Positions 18,115 to 25,851 of a stretch of DNA of 33,927 nucleotides are shown in pieces; the first letter of the stretch is position 1; each line of letters starts with the position of its first letter. The position numbers were made by a program, and so were the translations under genes. The notes beneath the pieces are model-generated. The model searched no databases, had not been told where the DNA came from, and was given only the letters and a program-made list of their open reading frames with translations. Origin of the DNA: Fredinandcohnia onubensis (lineage in GTDB: Bacteria > Bacillota > Bacilli > Bacillales > Bacillaceae_L). The stretch is from positions 1 to 33,927 of the forward strand of contig NZ_NSEA01000027.1 in assembly GCF_002734285.1 (NCBI RefSeq). Reading direction: 5' to 3'.

Positions 18115-18540
18115 ATGCTATATATGTGGCATATTGAGAAGATAATTAAAGATACGTTACTAGACCTCAATATAAAAATAAATGTTGAATCCAGCGATAA
18201 ACTCAAAGTACCGATGAGTTATAATGTAACAACAAATACGATAAAGTTTAATTACTTACAAATTAACGGATATAACTCTAAAATTAATTTTAAAGTTAAA
18301 GAAACAGATGATAATTTTGTAAAGCTAATTCTATATCGTCAGCTTGGTTATTACTTAGAATTTAGAAAAAATCCAAGAGTTTTAAAGACTCTCCTTTATG
18401 GTGAAGAAAAAGAGAAGGAACAGCTTTTAGCAGAAATCGAAGAGAATGCTTGGGAATATGGGAGAACACTGGTACCTGAATATTTATCAAGTGCTTATGA
18501 TCAAGTACGTGAATTGGATAAATTTCTATTGAAAGATTGA
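18115..18540 (+). CDS. Hypothetical protein resembling an inactivated zincin
   Basis: A 141-residue protein I cannot name. Residues 73-83 (LYRQLGYYLEF) resemble the HELGHYL helix of ImmA/IrrE-like zincin peptidases, but the ligands are lost: Arg, Gln and Tyr replace His, Glu and His. About 30 residues later, AEIEENAWEYGRTLVP resembles the region of the third ligand (E-x2-AW-x2-G). The rest is beta-rich at the N terminus and helical at the C terminus. Start ATG behind GGTGAAG. It precedes the MerR-like gene by 122 bp in the same direction. The zincin link is motif-level inference. Confidence 0.65.
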   Translation: MLYMWHIEKIIKDTLLDLNIKINVESSDKLKVPMSYNVTTNTIKFNYLQINGYNSKINFKVKETDDNFVKLILYRQLGYYLEFRKNPRVLKTLLYGEEKEKEQLLAEIEENAWEYGRTLVPEYLSSAYDQVRELDKFLLKD

Positions 18541-18592
18541 AAAAACCAAAGGTGTCTTTATGTATAGGGCTGTTCAGTTCACTTTCATTTCG

Positions 18593-18607
18593 TATCGCAG
18601 GGCGATA
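18593..18607. promoter_or_regulatory. Palindromic site A (TATCGC-AGG-GCGATA)
   Basis: A 15-bp palindrome with perfect 6-bp arms, 56 bp before the MerR-like gene. AGGGCTGT lies 27 bp upstream, as it does at site D (26 bp). Likely binding site of the MerR-like protein, by proximity. Confidence 0.65.
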
Positions 18608-18657
18608 TAACACTTGCAAATAACTCTAAAAACCTTCATATTTAATAGAAAGGAGGT

Positions 18658-18675
18658 GCGATATGAGACGCGATA
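18658..18675. promoter_or_regulatory. Two GCGATA half-sites over the start codon
   Basis: GCGATA at 18658-18663 and again at 18670-18675, 12 bp apart in the same direction. The first covers the end of the ribosome binding site and the A of the ATG. Binding there could block expression. Confidence 0.45.
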
Positions 18676-19370
18676 TACAACCTAATGAACAAGCTTACTC
18701 ATCTAAGGAAGTGGCAGAAAAGGTGGGTATTGCAACACCTACTGTCCGAAAGTATGGCCAAATCTTAGAGCAGAATGGATATGAGTTTTTAAAAGATGGC
18801 GATCGGCGTATTTTTGTTCATTCAGACATCGAAGTGCTTATAGCGCTACGCGATACAGACAAGTCTCTAGACGATACAGCTAAAGAACTTGTGGAACAAC
18901 AAAAAGATAGATTAGAAGAATCCAATGAAACAAAGATAGCGGTAACCAATACATATGAAAGTCTACCTCAAGATCCTAATCAAATAAAAGAGGTATTAAT
19001 GTTTCTAGCAAATGAACTTGCAGCCACACGGGAAATGAATGTTCAACTGACAAACGAAATGGTAGAGCTTAAAACAAAGGTATCCCGACTTCAACAAGAT
19101 CATCATATTATAAGTTCTACGATTGGAAATTCAGCGCAAAAAACGAATGCTAAAATAGAAAAACTAACTGAACAACAAAAGAACCATTACGAAACATTGT
19201 TACAACAGGAAAAACAAAAATCTGAGCTTTTACAAAAAGAAATCCAAAATATGCGGGATGAACAGAAAAAAGAATGGAATTCACAAAATGATTTTAATAA
19301 GCGTTTAGAAGAAGCGATACATAAACCAAAAGAAAAATGGGGAGGAATCTTCTCGATATTTCGAAAATGA
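18663..19370 (+). CDS. MerR-type coiled-coil DNA-binding protein (RacA/DUF3967-like)
   Basis: A 235-residue protein with a MerR-type winged helix (residues 11-65: SSKEVAEKVGIATPTVRKYG and DGDRRIF), a linker, a long coiled coil (about 105-220, heptads with Leu, Gln and Lys) and a short basic-aromatic tail KWGGIFSIFRK that could touch the membrane. This layout is that of RacA, which anchors the chromosome origin to the pole in sporulating Bacillus, and of DUF3967 proteins common on Bacillus plasmids. Start ATG behind AAAGGAGGTG, the best ribosome binding site of the region. Palindromes TATCGC-N3-GCGATA lie on both sides. A partition or anchoring role is inferred; a plain repressor is the alternative. 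Confidence 0.75.
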   Translation: MRRDIQPNEQAYSSKEVAEKVGIATPTVRKYGQILEQNGYEFLKDGDRRIFVHSDIEVLIALRDTDKSLDDTAKELVEQQKDRLEESNETKIAVTNTYESLPQDPNQIKEVLMFLANELAATREMNVQLTNEMVELKTKVSRLQQDHHIISSTIGNSAQKTNAKIEKLTEQQKNHYETLLQQEKQKSELLQKEIQNMRDEQKKEWNSQNDFNKRLEEAIHKPKEKWGGIFSIFRK

Positions 19371-19421
19371 GTCATCTTGAATAGAGTAATCTAGAAAGGG
19401 TTGAAGGACTCTTTTTTTTTA

Positions 19422-19436
19422 TTTCGCTAGGCGATA
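19422..19436. promoter_or_regulatory. Palindromic site C (TTTCGC-TAG-GCGATA)
   Basis: The same 15-bp architecture as sites A and D, with one arm mismatch, 51 bp after the MerR-like gene. It follows a run of ten T that may end the transcript. Confidence 0.55.
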
Positions 19437-19566
19437 GACCTTACGATTATTTGCCACATGTATGATATGAGATCCACTTAATAAACGATATGTTTCAGTT
19501 TGAAAGTTTCAGCGACTTAATAATAGTATTCAACAGGTAAAGGGCTGTCTGCTATATTTTGATTTG

Positions 19567-19581
19567 TATCGCCAGGCGATA
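19567..19581. promoter_or_regulatory. Palindromic site D (TATCGC-CAG-GCGATA)
   Basis: Perfect 6-bp arms (7 bp with GCC/GGC). AGGGCTGT occurs 26 bp upstream, as at site A, so about 40 bp of context is shared. The rest of the 362-bp gap 19371-19732 shows no gene. Confidence 0.65.
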
Positions 19582-19732
19582 TATGAGATTACGAGACAAG
19601 AGACATTAGATAAAGACCTCTCCCCAATAAATAGCACTATATTTCAAAATTCTACAACTTCCCGGGAAATATCTACAAATTATGAGCATATTATTGACAA
19701 TTTAAGATAAATAACAACATAGAGGTGACAAC

Positions 19733-20407
19733 ATGAAAGGTCGAACACATTTAGCAATAGGGTTAGGGATAGGAGCGGTGGCGTCTGTTAGCCAACCGCT
19801 TGAAATGATGCCTGTGATTTTAGTTGCGTCTGGCGTGGCTTCCCTTGCTCCTGATTTAGACGGGAATAATCTATTAAATAAGCGTGTAACTAAGACAGCT
19901 AAACTAATAAAAAAGGGTGGAGTCTTTGTAGGTGGTACATTAATGGCCCTGGCTTTGGTTGCATTCTTTTTAGATTTAAATTACTTGTCTTTCCTAGATG
20001 ATAAATGGTTTAAACAACAAAACAGTCTTCTGCTTTTTGGGTGGGGTGCAGTAATATTAGGACTTTCCTTTAATGGTCAGGAAACTTTAAAAAATATTCT
20101 AATGAGCATTCTAAGTTTGTTCTTACTGTATTATGCAGTTGCGAATGAATTGTGGTGGTTGGTTATGTTTGCTTTATACATTGGGGGAGCAGGGTGGTTT
20201 GCACACAGAGGGCCGACGCATACGATTTGGGCATTGGCTTATTGGTGGTATATGTCACATCTGTTGGAAGTTAATACAAAGGTAAATGGTTTGGCACTAA
20301 TTTCAACGTTCGCATATTTTTCGCATATTTTAGGAGATATGCTTACGAAAAAAGGGGTTAAATTTCTGTATCCGATCATTAATAAAGTATTCCGATTCCG
20401 ATTTTAA
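19733..20407 (+). CDS. Membrane-bound metal-dependent hydrolase, DUF457/YdjM family
   Basis: A 224-residue membrane protein. Conserved metal-binding motifs are in place: GRTHLAIG at the N terminus, SLAPDLDG at about 37-44, HRGPTHT near 158-164, and SHILGDMLTKKG near the C terminus. Four or more hydrophobic helices lie between. E. coli YdjM is an SOS-regulated member; the enzymatic substrate of the family is not known. Start ATG behind AGAGGTGACA. It stands alone, 362 bp after the RacA-like gene and 172 bp before the L25 gene. No LexA-type site was recognised. Confidence 0.85.
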   Translation: MKGRTHLAIGLGIGAVASVSQPLEMMPVILVASGVASLAPDLDGNNLLNKRVTKTAKLIKKGGVFVGGTLMALALVAFFLDLNYLSFLDDKWFKQQNSLLLFGWGAVILGLSFNGQETLKNILMSILSLFLLYYAVANELWWLVMFALYIGGAGWFAHRGPTHTIWALAYWWYMSHLLEVNTKVNGLALISTFAYFSHILGDMLTKKGVKFLYPIINKVFRFRF

Positions 20408-20579
20408 TAGTTGGACAATATGTGTGATTTACAATTCTTAACTCAGTAAGCCAATTACATGAAATAAAATGCAGGATTAGGTATACTAGAAATATAAGTA
20501 ATTCTAATATTTCTTAGACTGTTTTTTATACAAAAACTAATGTCCAAGATTTAAAGCTTATCAGAAAGGTGGAAGTAAA

Positions 20580-21176
20580 ATGAGTATGTTAGTAGCAGAA
20601 AAAAGGAAAGAAACTAAAAAAACGATCTTGAAAAGATTGAGGAGTGAAGGGAAAATCCCTGCTGTTGTTTATGGAAGGGCCATTCCTACAGAGTCAATCT
20701 TGATTAACAACACTGATTTAAGAAATGTAATCAAGGCTGTTGGTAGAAATGGTATTTTCTCGTTAAATGTTGATGGGACTTCAAAAAACGTTATTTTAAG
20801 AGATTATCAAAGTAACCCTGTAACCAAGGAAATTATTCATGTAGATTTGCTTCAGGTAGATCAGAATACAGAAATTGATACAAGAGTAAGTGTAATTCTA
20901 AAGGGAACTTCGAATGGAGAGAAAGTCGGTGGAGTTGCTAAACAATTTGTTCATGAATTAGATATAACAGCTAAGGCGAATGATCTCCCTGACTTTATTG
21001 AAATTGACATTACTGAATTTGAAATCGGACATTCCGTTCGAGTAGCAGATATTAAAAAAGAATATAGTAACTGTACAATCAAACATGAAGATGATGAAAC
21101 GATTGTGTCAATCGACTATGTGAAAGCACAAGCCAATGAAGACGAAGAAAGTGAAGTTGAAGTTTCGGGCGTCTAA
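20580..21176 (+). CDS. 50S ribosomal protein L25 / general stress protein Ctc
   Basis: A 198-residue, two-domain L25 (TL5/CTC) protein. The N-terminal 5S-rRNA-binding beta barrel (about 1-90) contains GKIPAVVYG and LRDYQSNPVTKEIIHVDLLQV; the C-terminal domain (95-185) has GGVAKQFVHELDITAKANDLPDFIEID-like sequence and an acidic tail. In Bacilli, ctc normally lies between prs and spoVC; here it is far from them, so this may be a second copy or a moved gene. Start ATG behind AAAGGTGG. No clear sigma-B promoter was found upstream. A strong terminator follows. Confidence 0.9.
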   Translation: MSMLVAEKRKETKKTILKRLRSEGKIPAVVYGRAIPTESILINNTDLRNVIKAVGRNGIFSLNVDGTSKNVILRDYQSNPVTKEIIHVDLLQVDQNTEIDTRVSVILKGTSNGEKVGGVAKQFVHELDITAKANDLPDFIEIDITEFEIGHSVRVADIKKEYSNCTIKHEDDETIVSIDYVKAQANEDEESEVEVSGV

Positions 21177-21303
21177 TCCTGCGATCTAACCTGGTAAGTT
21201 GAAAATAGGAATATAAGACAACCCAAAACTGCGTTTATAAGTGTAAAATAAAACAAATAAAGATAGCAATACTTTTTTATAAAAAATTTATTATGAGTCT
21301 ATA

Positions 21304-21346
21304 GTAGAAGCATTTATTTGTTCTTCTACTATAGGCTTTTTTTCTG
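21304..21346 (+). terminator. Terminator after the L25 gene
   Basis: CTATAGTAGAAG pairs with CTTCTACTATAG over a T-rich loop, then GCTTTTTTT. The remaining part of the gap to 21495 shows only a possible -10 (TACAAT, 21424-21429). Confidence 0.88.
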
Positions 21347-21495
21347 AAGAAAATGCTTTAATCCCTCCATTTTATATGTAGTTAGTTATATATTGTTCGA
21401 AACCTCTTTCATATAGGATGTGTTACAATGTAGGTATATAATCGAATCTTTTGTGCTTGAAATTATTGTGACATGAGGGCGAGGGATTAGGGGAA

Positions 21496-21870
21496 ATGCA
21501 ATTAGTTTTTACATATATAGTAACCCTTATTGCAATAGGGGTATCGGTGTTTATTTCGCTTTTTTTCAAAGCTGAACTAGAGCGAATGTTTCGCGAAAAA
21601 ACGAGCGTGATCGCGTTCCATATTTGTAATGTGCTTATTGTGTTAATGGTGTCGTTTGCGTTTCATATCGTATTTACTATTTATATATTTAAGAATGAGT
21701 TAAATTTGCTGCTGCAAATGCTTATTAACTTGTTCATTATCCTCCCGATTTATGCTATTGGGAATTTCATATTTGAAAAAAATAAATTTAAGTTTCGAAA
21801 ATACAGACCGGCTGAAGATGGAAAAGTGCTCGTAATCAATGAAAAGTACTTGCAGAAGAAAAAAAGATAA
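21496..21870 (+). CDS. Hypothetical membrane protein
   Basis: A 124-residue protein I do not recognise. It has three hydrophobic helices (about 4-24, 38-64 and 70-93) and a basic C-terminal tail ending KYLQKKKR. The start ATG follows TTAGGGGAA. It is a single-gene unit: a terminator stands on each side (21304-21346 and 21892-21927). No catalytic motif is visible. Confidence 0.7.
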   Translation: MQLVFTYIVTLIAIGVSVFISLFFKAELERMFREKTSVIAFHICNVLIVLMVSFAFHIVFTIYIFKNELNLLLQMLINLFIILPIYAIGNFIFEKNKFKFRKYRPAEDGKVLVINEKYLQKKKR

Positions 21871-21891
21871 GTTGAATAGTAGGAAAGATTA

Positions 21892-21927
21892 GAACCAGGC
21901 TCTCAAAAAACGAGGCCTGGTTTTCTT
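21892..21927 (+). terminator. Terminator after the small membrane protein
   Basis: AACCAGGC (21893-21900) pairs with GCCTGGTT (21915-21922), followed by TTTCTTCGT. Weak T tract but a good GC-rich stem. Confidence 0.75.
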
Positions 21928-22058
21928 CGTCTTATCAATCATGTGTATAGAGAATTAGGGCGTATCGAGTTATATTCCCTAAATACGGTAAAAAGGTACT
22001 ATGAGGATACTACATATAGTGTATTTTGACAAAAAAACAGAAAATTTCAGCATATTCG

Positions 22059-22095
22059 GAGGATATTTGAGGATTTGGGAGGATCTTGGAAGGAT
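22059..22095 (+). repeat. GAGGAT repeats at exact 10-bp spacing
   Basis: GAGGAT starts at 22059, 22069 and 22079, and GAAGGAT at 22089. The 10-bp period puts all copies on one face of the helix. The surrounding 669-bp gap (21871-22539) has no gene. Confidence 0.7.
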
Positions 22096-22133
22096 AAACC
22101 ACTATTCCCCCTCAAATTTTTCGAAAGAGTGAA

Positions 22134-22173
22134 ATATGCTAGTTTATCACGAGATATGCTAGATTATCAGGTT
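22134..22173 (+). repeat. Two 20-bp direct repeats (ATATGCTAG)
   Basis: ATATGCTAGTTTATCACGAG at 22134-22153 is followed directly by a copy with 16 of 20 identical bases at 22154-22173. Spacing of 20 bp is two helical turns. Confidence 0.6.
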
Positions 22174-22476
22174 TGTCCGAATTTTATTATTCCTCTATAC
22201 TTTTAATGTAACCCAAAAAGTAATGGCTGTTAAACAAAAAAATGCTTATTCCCTCAAGAACAATAGTTCAAAAGTTATATCCTCAAACGGTCTTGAAAAA
22301 TGTAGCCTTTATAATTCCCCTGCATTTTTCGTCGGACAGAATAATGAATTATACCTATCTATTATTCTAATCAATCTTAAAATTCAATAGGGAAGCTGTT
22401 CTATAAAGGTATGGAGGAATATGTTAATGCTTGAAAATGAATGACTATTCATTATGGGGTTATTTTTGAGATAAAC

Positions 22477-22500
22477 TCAGTAAATATATGGGTTTACTGA
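22477..22500. promoter_or_regulatory. Inverted repeat before the betaine transporter
   Basis: TCAGTAAA (22477-22484) and TTTACTGA (22493-22500) are perfect 8-bp arms, 8 bp apart, 39 bp before the start codon. A repressor operator is likely, for example of a GbsR-type regulator of betaine uptake; the regulator is not in the window. TTGAGA at 22466 could be a -35, but I see no matching -10. Confidence 0.55.
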
Positions 22501-22539
22501 TAAATTAAAACTTAAAATAGAAAAAGGGGAGAAGTTATT

Positions 22540-23550
22540 ATGAAACGAAAGTTATTTACATTACTAACCGTTTTATTGCTAGCCTTAGTTGGTTGTAGTA
22601 GTGAAGGATCTTCAGGAGATGGAGAGCCAGAAAAGTTAGACAAAATTGTGCTAGCTGATGCTGGTTGGGATAGTATTCGCTTCCATAACAGTATAGCGCA
22701 AAGAATCCTTGAAGAGGGATACGGATATGAAACAGAGGTGACTGTGGGTTCAACACCTGCAACATTAGAAGGTCTACGTCAAGGTGACATTAATGTCTAT
22801 ATGGAAGTATGGACGGATAATGTCAAAGAGCTTTATAAAGAAATGACAGATGCTGGAGATATTGAAGAAGTATCTACAAACTTTAATGATAATAGCCAAG
22901 GGCTGTATGTTCCGACTTATGTCATTGAAGGGGACGAAGAAAGAGGAATTGAGCCGTTAGCTCCCGATTTAAAAACGGTTGAGGACTTGAAAAAATACCC
23001 TGAGGTTTTCCCAGATCCAGAGGATTCAAGCAAGGGACGTATTGTAGGGGCTCCTACTGGTTGGGCAGTTAACGAAACAATGACAGCAAAATACGAAACA
23101 TATGGATTAGGTGAAACATTTAGCTATATTAGCCCTGGTTCAGATTCAAGTGCAGTAGCAACGCTTGTTGATGCATATGAAAAAGGTGAAGGTTGGGTTG
23201 GATATTATTGGTCTCCAACATGGGTAACTGCAAAATATGATCTAACTCTTTTAGAAGAACCAGAATATAACGAAGAACAATGGAACAAAGATTTTGGTAC
23301 GGCATTCCCACCGAACGATGTTGTTGTAGCAGTTCATAAGGACATGCCTGAACAAGCACCAGAGGTTGTGGAGTTCCTGAAAAATTACGAAACGAGTAAC
23401 GATTTAACCGAAGAAGCACTTAACTATATGAATGAGAATGATGCTTCAGCCGAAGAGGCTGCAGATTGGTGGATGAAGCAACACGAAGATATCTGGACTA
23501 CATGGGTTCCAGAAGATATTGCAGATAAAGTAAAAAGTTCATTAGAGTAA
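22540..23550 (+). CDS. Glycine/proline betaine ABC transporter, substrate-binding lipoprotein
   Basis: A 336-residue binding protein of the OpuAC type. The N terminus is a lipoprotein signal with lipobox LVGC (C19), so it is anchored outside the membrane. Trp-rich segments VWTDN, GYYWSPTWV and WTTWVP are consistent with an aromatic cage that holds quaternary ammonium compounds. It supplies betaine-type osmoprotectants to the permease and ATPase that follow. The order binding protein-permease-ATPase is the reverse of B. subtilis opuA (ATPase first), so the exact ligand is open. Start ATG behind AAAAGGGGAGAA. Confidence 0.92.
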   Translation: MKRKLFTLLTVLLLALVGCSSEGSSGDGEPEKLDKIVLADAGWDSIRFHNSIAQRILEEGYGYETEVTVGSTPATLEGLRQGDINVYMEVWTDNVKELYKEMTDAGDIEEVSTNFNDNSQGLYVPTYVIEGDEERGIEPLAPDLKTVEDLKKYPEVFPDPEDSSKGRIVGAPTGWAVNETMTAKYETYGLGETFSYISPGSDSSAVATLVDAYEKGEGWVGYYWSPTWVTAKYDLTLLEEPEYNEEQWNKDFGTAFPPNDVVVAVHKDMPEQAPEVVEFLKNYETSNDLTEEALNYMNENDASAEEAADWWMKQHEDIWTTWVPEDIADKVKSSLE

Positions 23551-23623
23551 TAAATTTGTAGTAGTTGGTAACTGCCAACTACTACATTTTTCAGGGATTT
23601 TTGGTCGAAAAAAAGTGAGGTGA

Positions 23624-24505
23624 ATGGTTACATCATGTAACCTGTTTATGGGTAGTTTTCCAGATATACGATGGGATTTTCTAGGTAAATACGTTGAAAA
23701 ATTTATAAAGTGGATCGATACAACATTCGAAGGGTTTTTTGATTTCATACATCTTATCTCCTCTCAAACAATCAATGGAATTGATAGTTTTCTTAGCTTC
23801 ATTCCGTGGTGGCTCTTCTTAATCATTATTTTCCTTTTAGGATGGCGCTTTAAATCTGCTCTTTCCGGTGTTTTATATGCATTCTTTATCTTCTTAATTG
23901 GAACGTTTGGACTTTGGGATGTATTGATGATCACGATTGCCATCGTCTTAACCTCGGTGGTAATATCACTAGTCATCGGGATTCCAGTTGGGGTATGGAT
24001 GGCGTTTAGTAAAAAGTTCTCCATCATCATGAGACCAATTCTTGATGCCATGCAAACAATGCCAAGTTTTGTTTATTTGATTCCGGCTATTTTCTTCTTC
24101 AGTCTAGGAAATGTTTCGGCTGTATTTGCGACGTTAATTTATGCATTGCCACCAGTTATTCGATTAACTGAGCTCGCAATACGGAATGTTGATGAAGATG
24201 TCATTGAATCTGCTCAATCTTTTGGTTCTTCGAGATGGCAAATGCTCACAAAGGTACAATTACCACAGGCACTTCCAACGATTATGGCAGGGGTAAACCA
24301 AACTACGATGATGGCACTTGCAATGGTTGTTATTGCGTCTATGGTAGGTGCAAAGGGACTAGGTGAACAGGTTCTAATCGCAATTAACCGTATAGATATG
24401 GCACTCGGATTTGAAGCGGGAATTAGTATTGTGTTTCTAGCCATCATTATTGACCGCGTGACTTCAGGGGTAGCGAATTCCTTCCAGAAACACAGGGGGT
24501 CTTAA
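23624..24505 (+). CDS. Glycine betaine ABC transporter permease
   Basis: A 293-residue permease, OpuAB/ProW-like, with about six membrane helices. The EAA-type coupling loop is ESAQSFGSSRWQMLTKVQLP (near 198-217), which contacts the ATPase. The start is uncertain: GAGGTG ends only one base before the ATG at 23624, too close for normal use, and the next in-frame ATG at 23648 (MGSFPDIRWDF) has no ribosome binding site. It follows the binding protein after 73 bp; the ATPase starts 2 bp after its stop. Confidence 0.92.
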   Translation: MVTSCNLFMGSFPDIRWDFLGKYVEKFIKWIDTTFEGFFDFIHLISSQTINGIDSFLSFIPWWLFLIIIFLLGWRFKSALSGVLYAFFIFLIGTFGLWDVLMITIAIVLTSVVISLVIGIPVGVWMAFSKKFSIIMRPILDAMQTMPSFVYLIPAIFFFSLGNVSAVFATLIYALPPVIRLTELAIRNVDEDVIESAQSFGSSRWQMLTKVQLPQALPTIMAGVNQTTMMALAMVVIASMVGAKGLGEQVLIAINRIDMALGFEAGISIVFLAIIIDRVTSGVANSFQKHRGS

Positions 24506-24507
24506 TC

Positions 24508-25680
24508 ATGGAAACAAAAATTAAAATAGAAAACGTCTCAAAGATATTTGGTTCGAAACCAAAATCAATCATTCCAATGGTCGAAAAAGGAATGAGTAAA
24601 AAAGAAATTTTAGAAAAAACAAATCATACCGTTGGTGTTTATAACGCATCAATGGACATCAAAAAAGGTGAAATCTTTGTCATTATGGGGCTTTCCGGTA
24701 GTGGTAAGTCTACATTGATTCGCTGTTTTAACCTTTTAAATAAACCTACAGCTGGTTCGATCTATGTAGATGGCGAAGATGTTGTTCGCTACAATTCTTC
24801 CCAGTTGAAAAAGTTCAGGCAGGAAAAAATTGCAATGGTATTCCAACATTTTGGCTTATTCAGTCACCGCACTGTTTTAGCAAATGTTGAATATGGACTT
24901 GAAATAAAAAATGTCTCAAAAGAAGAACGTAGAGAGATTGCTTTGAAGAATATTGAAAGTGTTGGGTTAAAAGGGTATGAAGATAAATATCCAGGAGAAC
25001 TTTCTGGCGGGATGCAGCAACGTGTTGGCTTGGCGCGTGCGTTAGCAAATGATCCAGATATTCTATTAATGGATGAACCTTTCAGTGCACTTGATCCACT
25101 CATCCGTAGAGAAATGCAACTCGAACTTTTAGAACTTCAGGACAAGCTTCAAAAGACAATCATCTTTATCACACATGATATCAATGAAGCGTTTAAACTA
25201 GGAGATCGAGTTGCGGTCTTGAAGGATGGCGTCGTTGAGCAAATTGGTACACCAGAAGAGATTATTGAGACTCCTGCGAATGACTATATCTCTGAATTTA
25301 TAAAGGATATTGATCGCTCTAAAGTATTACAAGCGGAGCATGTTATGATTAAGTCAAGCGCAATGGTTTCTTTAAAAGATGGATTACAGGTTGCGGTAAA
25401 AGAAATGCAGAAGAATGGTATATCGAGTGTATTCGTTGTAAACAAGCATAGACAACTGCAAGGAATAGTTACGATTGACGATTGCATTGATGGAATAAAG
25501 GAAAAGAAGACACTTACTGACGTGCTTCACGATGATATTTTTAAAGTATCGAAGGATGAATATATCCAAGATATAATTCCGAAAGCATTGGAGACAAAGT
25601 TCCCACTAGCCGTAGTCGACGAAGATTCTCGACTATTAGGCATTATCCTTCGGGTTCATGTTTTATCAAGTTTAGTCTAA
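24508..25680 (+). CDS. Glycine betaine ABC transporter ATP-binding protein with CBS domains
   Basis: A 390-residue ATPase of the OpuAA/ProV type. Walker A is GLSGSGKST (61-69, K67), the Q loop is VFQHFGLF, the signature is LSGGMQQRVGLARAL, and Walker B is LLMDEPFSALDP. After about residue 275 there are two CBS domains (LKDGLQVAVKEMQKNGI and GIVTIDDCI; then DIIPKALETKFPLAVVDE and GIILR), which in OpuA sense ionic strength and gate uptake. It energises the preceding permease. Start ATG behind AGGGGGTC. A terminator follows. Confidence 0.95.
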   Translation: METKIKIENVSKIFGSKPKSIIPMVEKGMSKKEILEKTNHTVGVYNASMDIKKGEIFVIMGLSGSGKSTLIRCFNLLNKPTAGSIYVDGEDVVRYNSSQLKKFRQEKIAMVFQHFGLFSHRTVLANVEYGLEIKNVSKEERREIALKNIESVGLKGYEDKYPGELSGGMQQRVGLARALANDPDILLMDEPFSALDPLIRREMQLELLELQDKLQKTIIFITHDINEAFKLGDRVAVLKDGVVEQIGTPEEIIETPANDYISEFIKDIDRSKVLQAEHVMIKSSAMVSLKDGLQVAVKEMQKNGISSVFVVNKHRQLQGIVTIDDCIDGIKEKKTLTDVLHDDIFKVSKDEYIQDIIPKALETKFPLAVVDEDSRLLGIILRVHVLSSLV

Positions 25681-25696
25681 TAGAATACGAACTTAC

Positions 25697-25736
25697 TATG
25701 ACTCAGATTATTTTATGAATCTGAGTCATTTTTTAT
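25697..25736 (+). terminator. Terminator of the betaine transporter operon
   Basis: ATGACTCAGATT pairs with AATCTGAGTCAT over a short AT loop, followed by TTTTTT. Confidence 0.9.
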
Positions 25737-25851
25737 AGTGACCTCTAATTTTAAAGGGAATTGTTGGTTAACCATAGAAATCATAATATGGTGGATAGTA
25801 TAATGGATACATATATTGTAAGAAGATGCTAGGTAAATAGGGGGACGGAAA

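Noticed and set aside
12862-21927. Complete prophage, integrative element or plasmid backbone
   Set aside because: No integrase, transposase, replication, terminase, relaxase or capsid gene was found; only accessory genes and attachment-like sequence.
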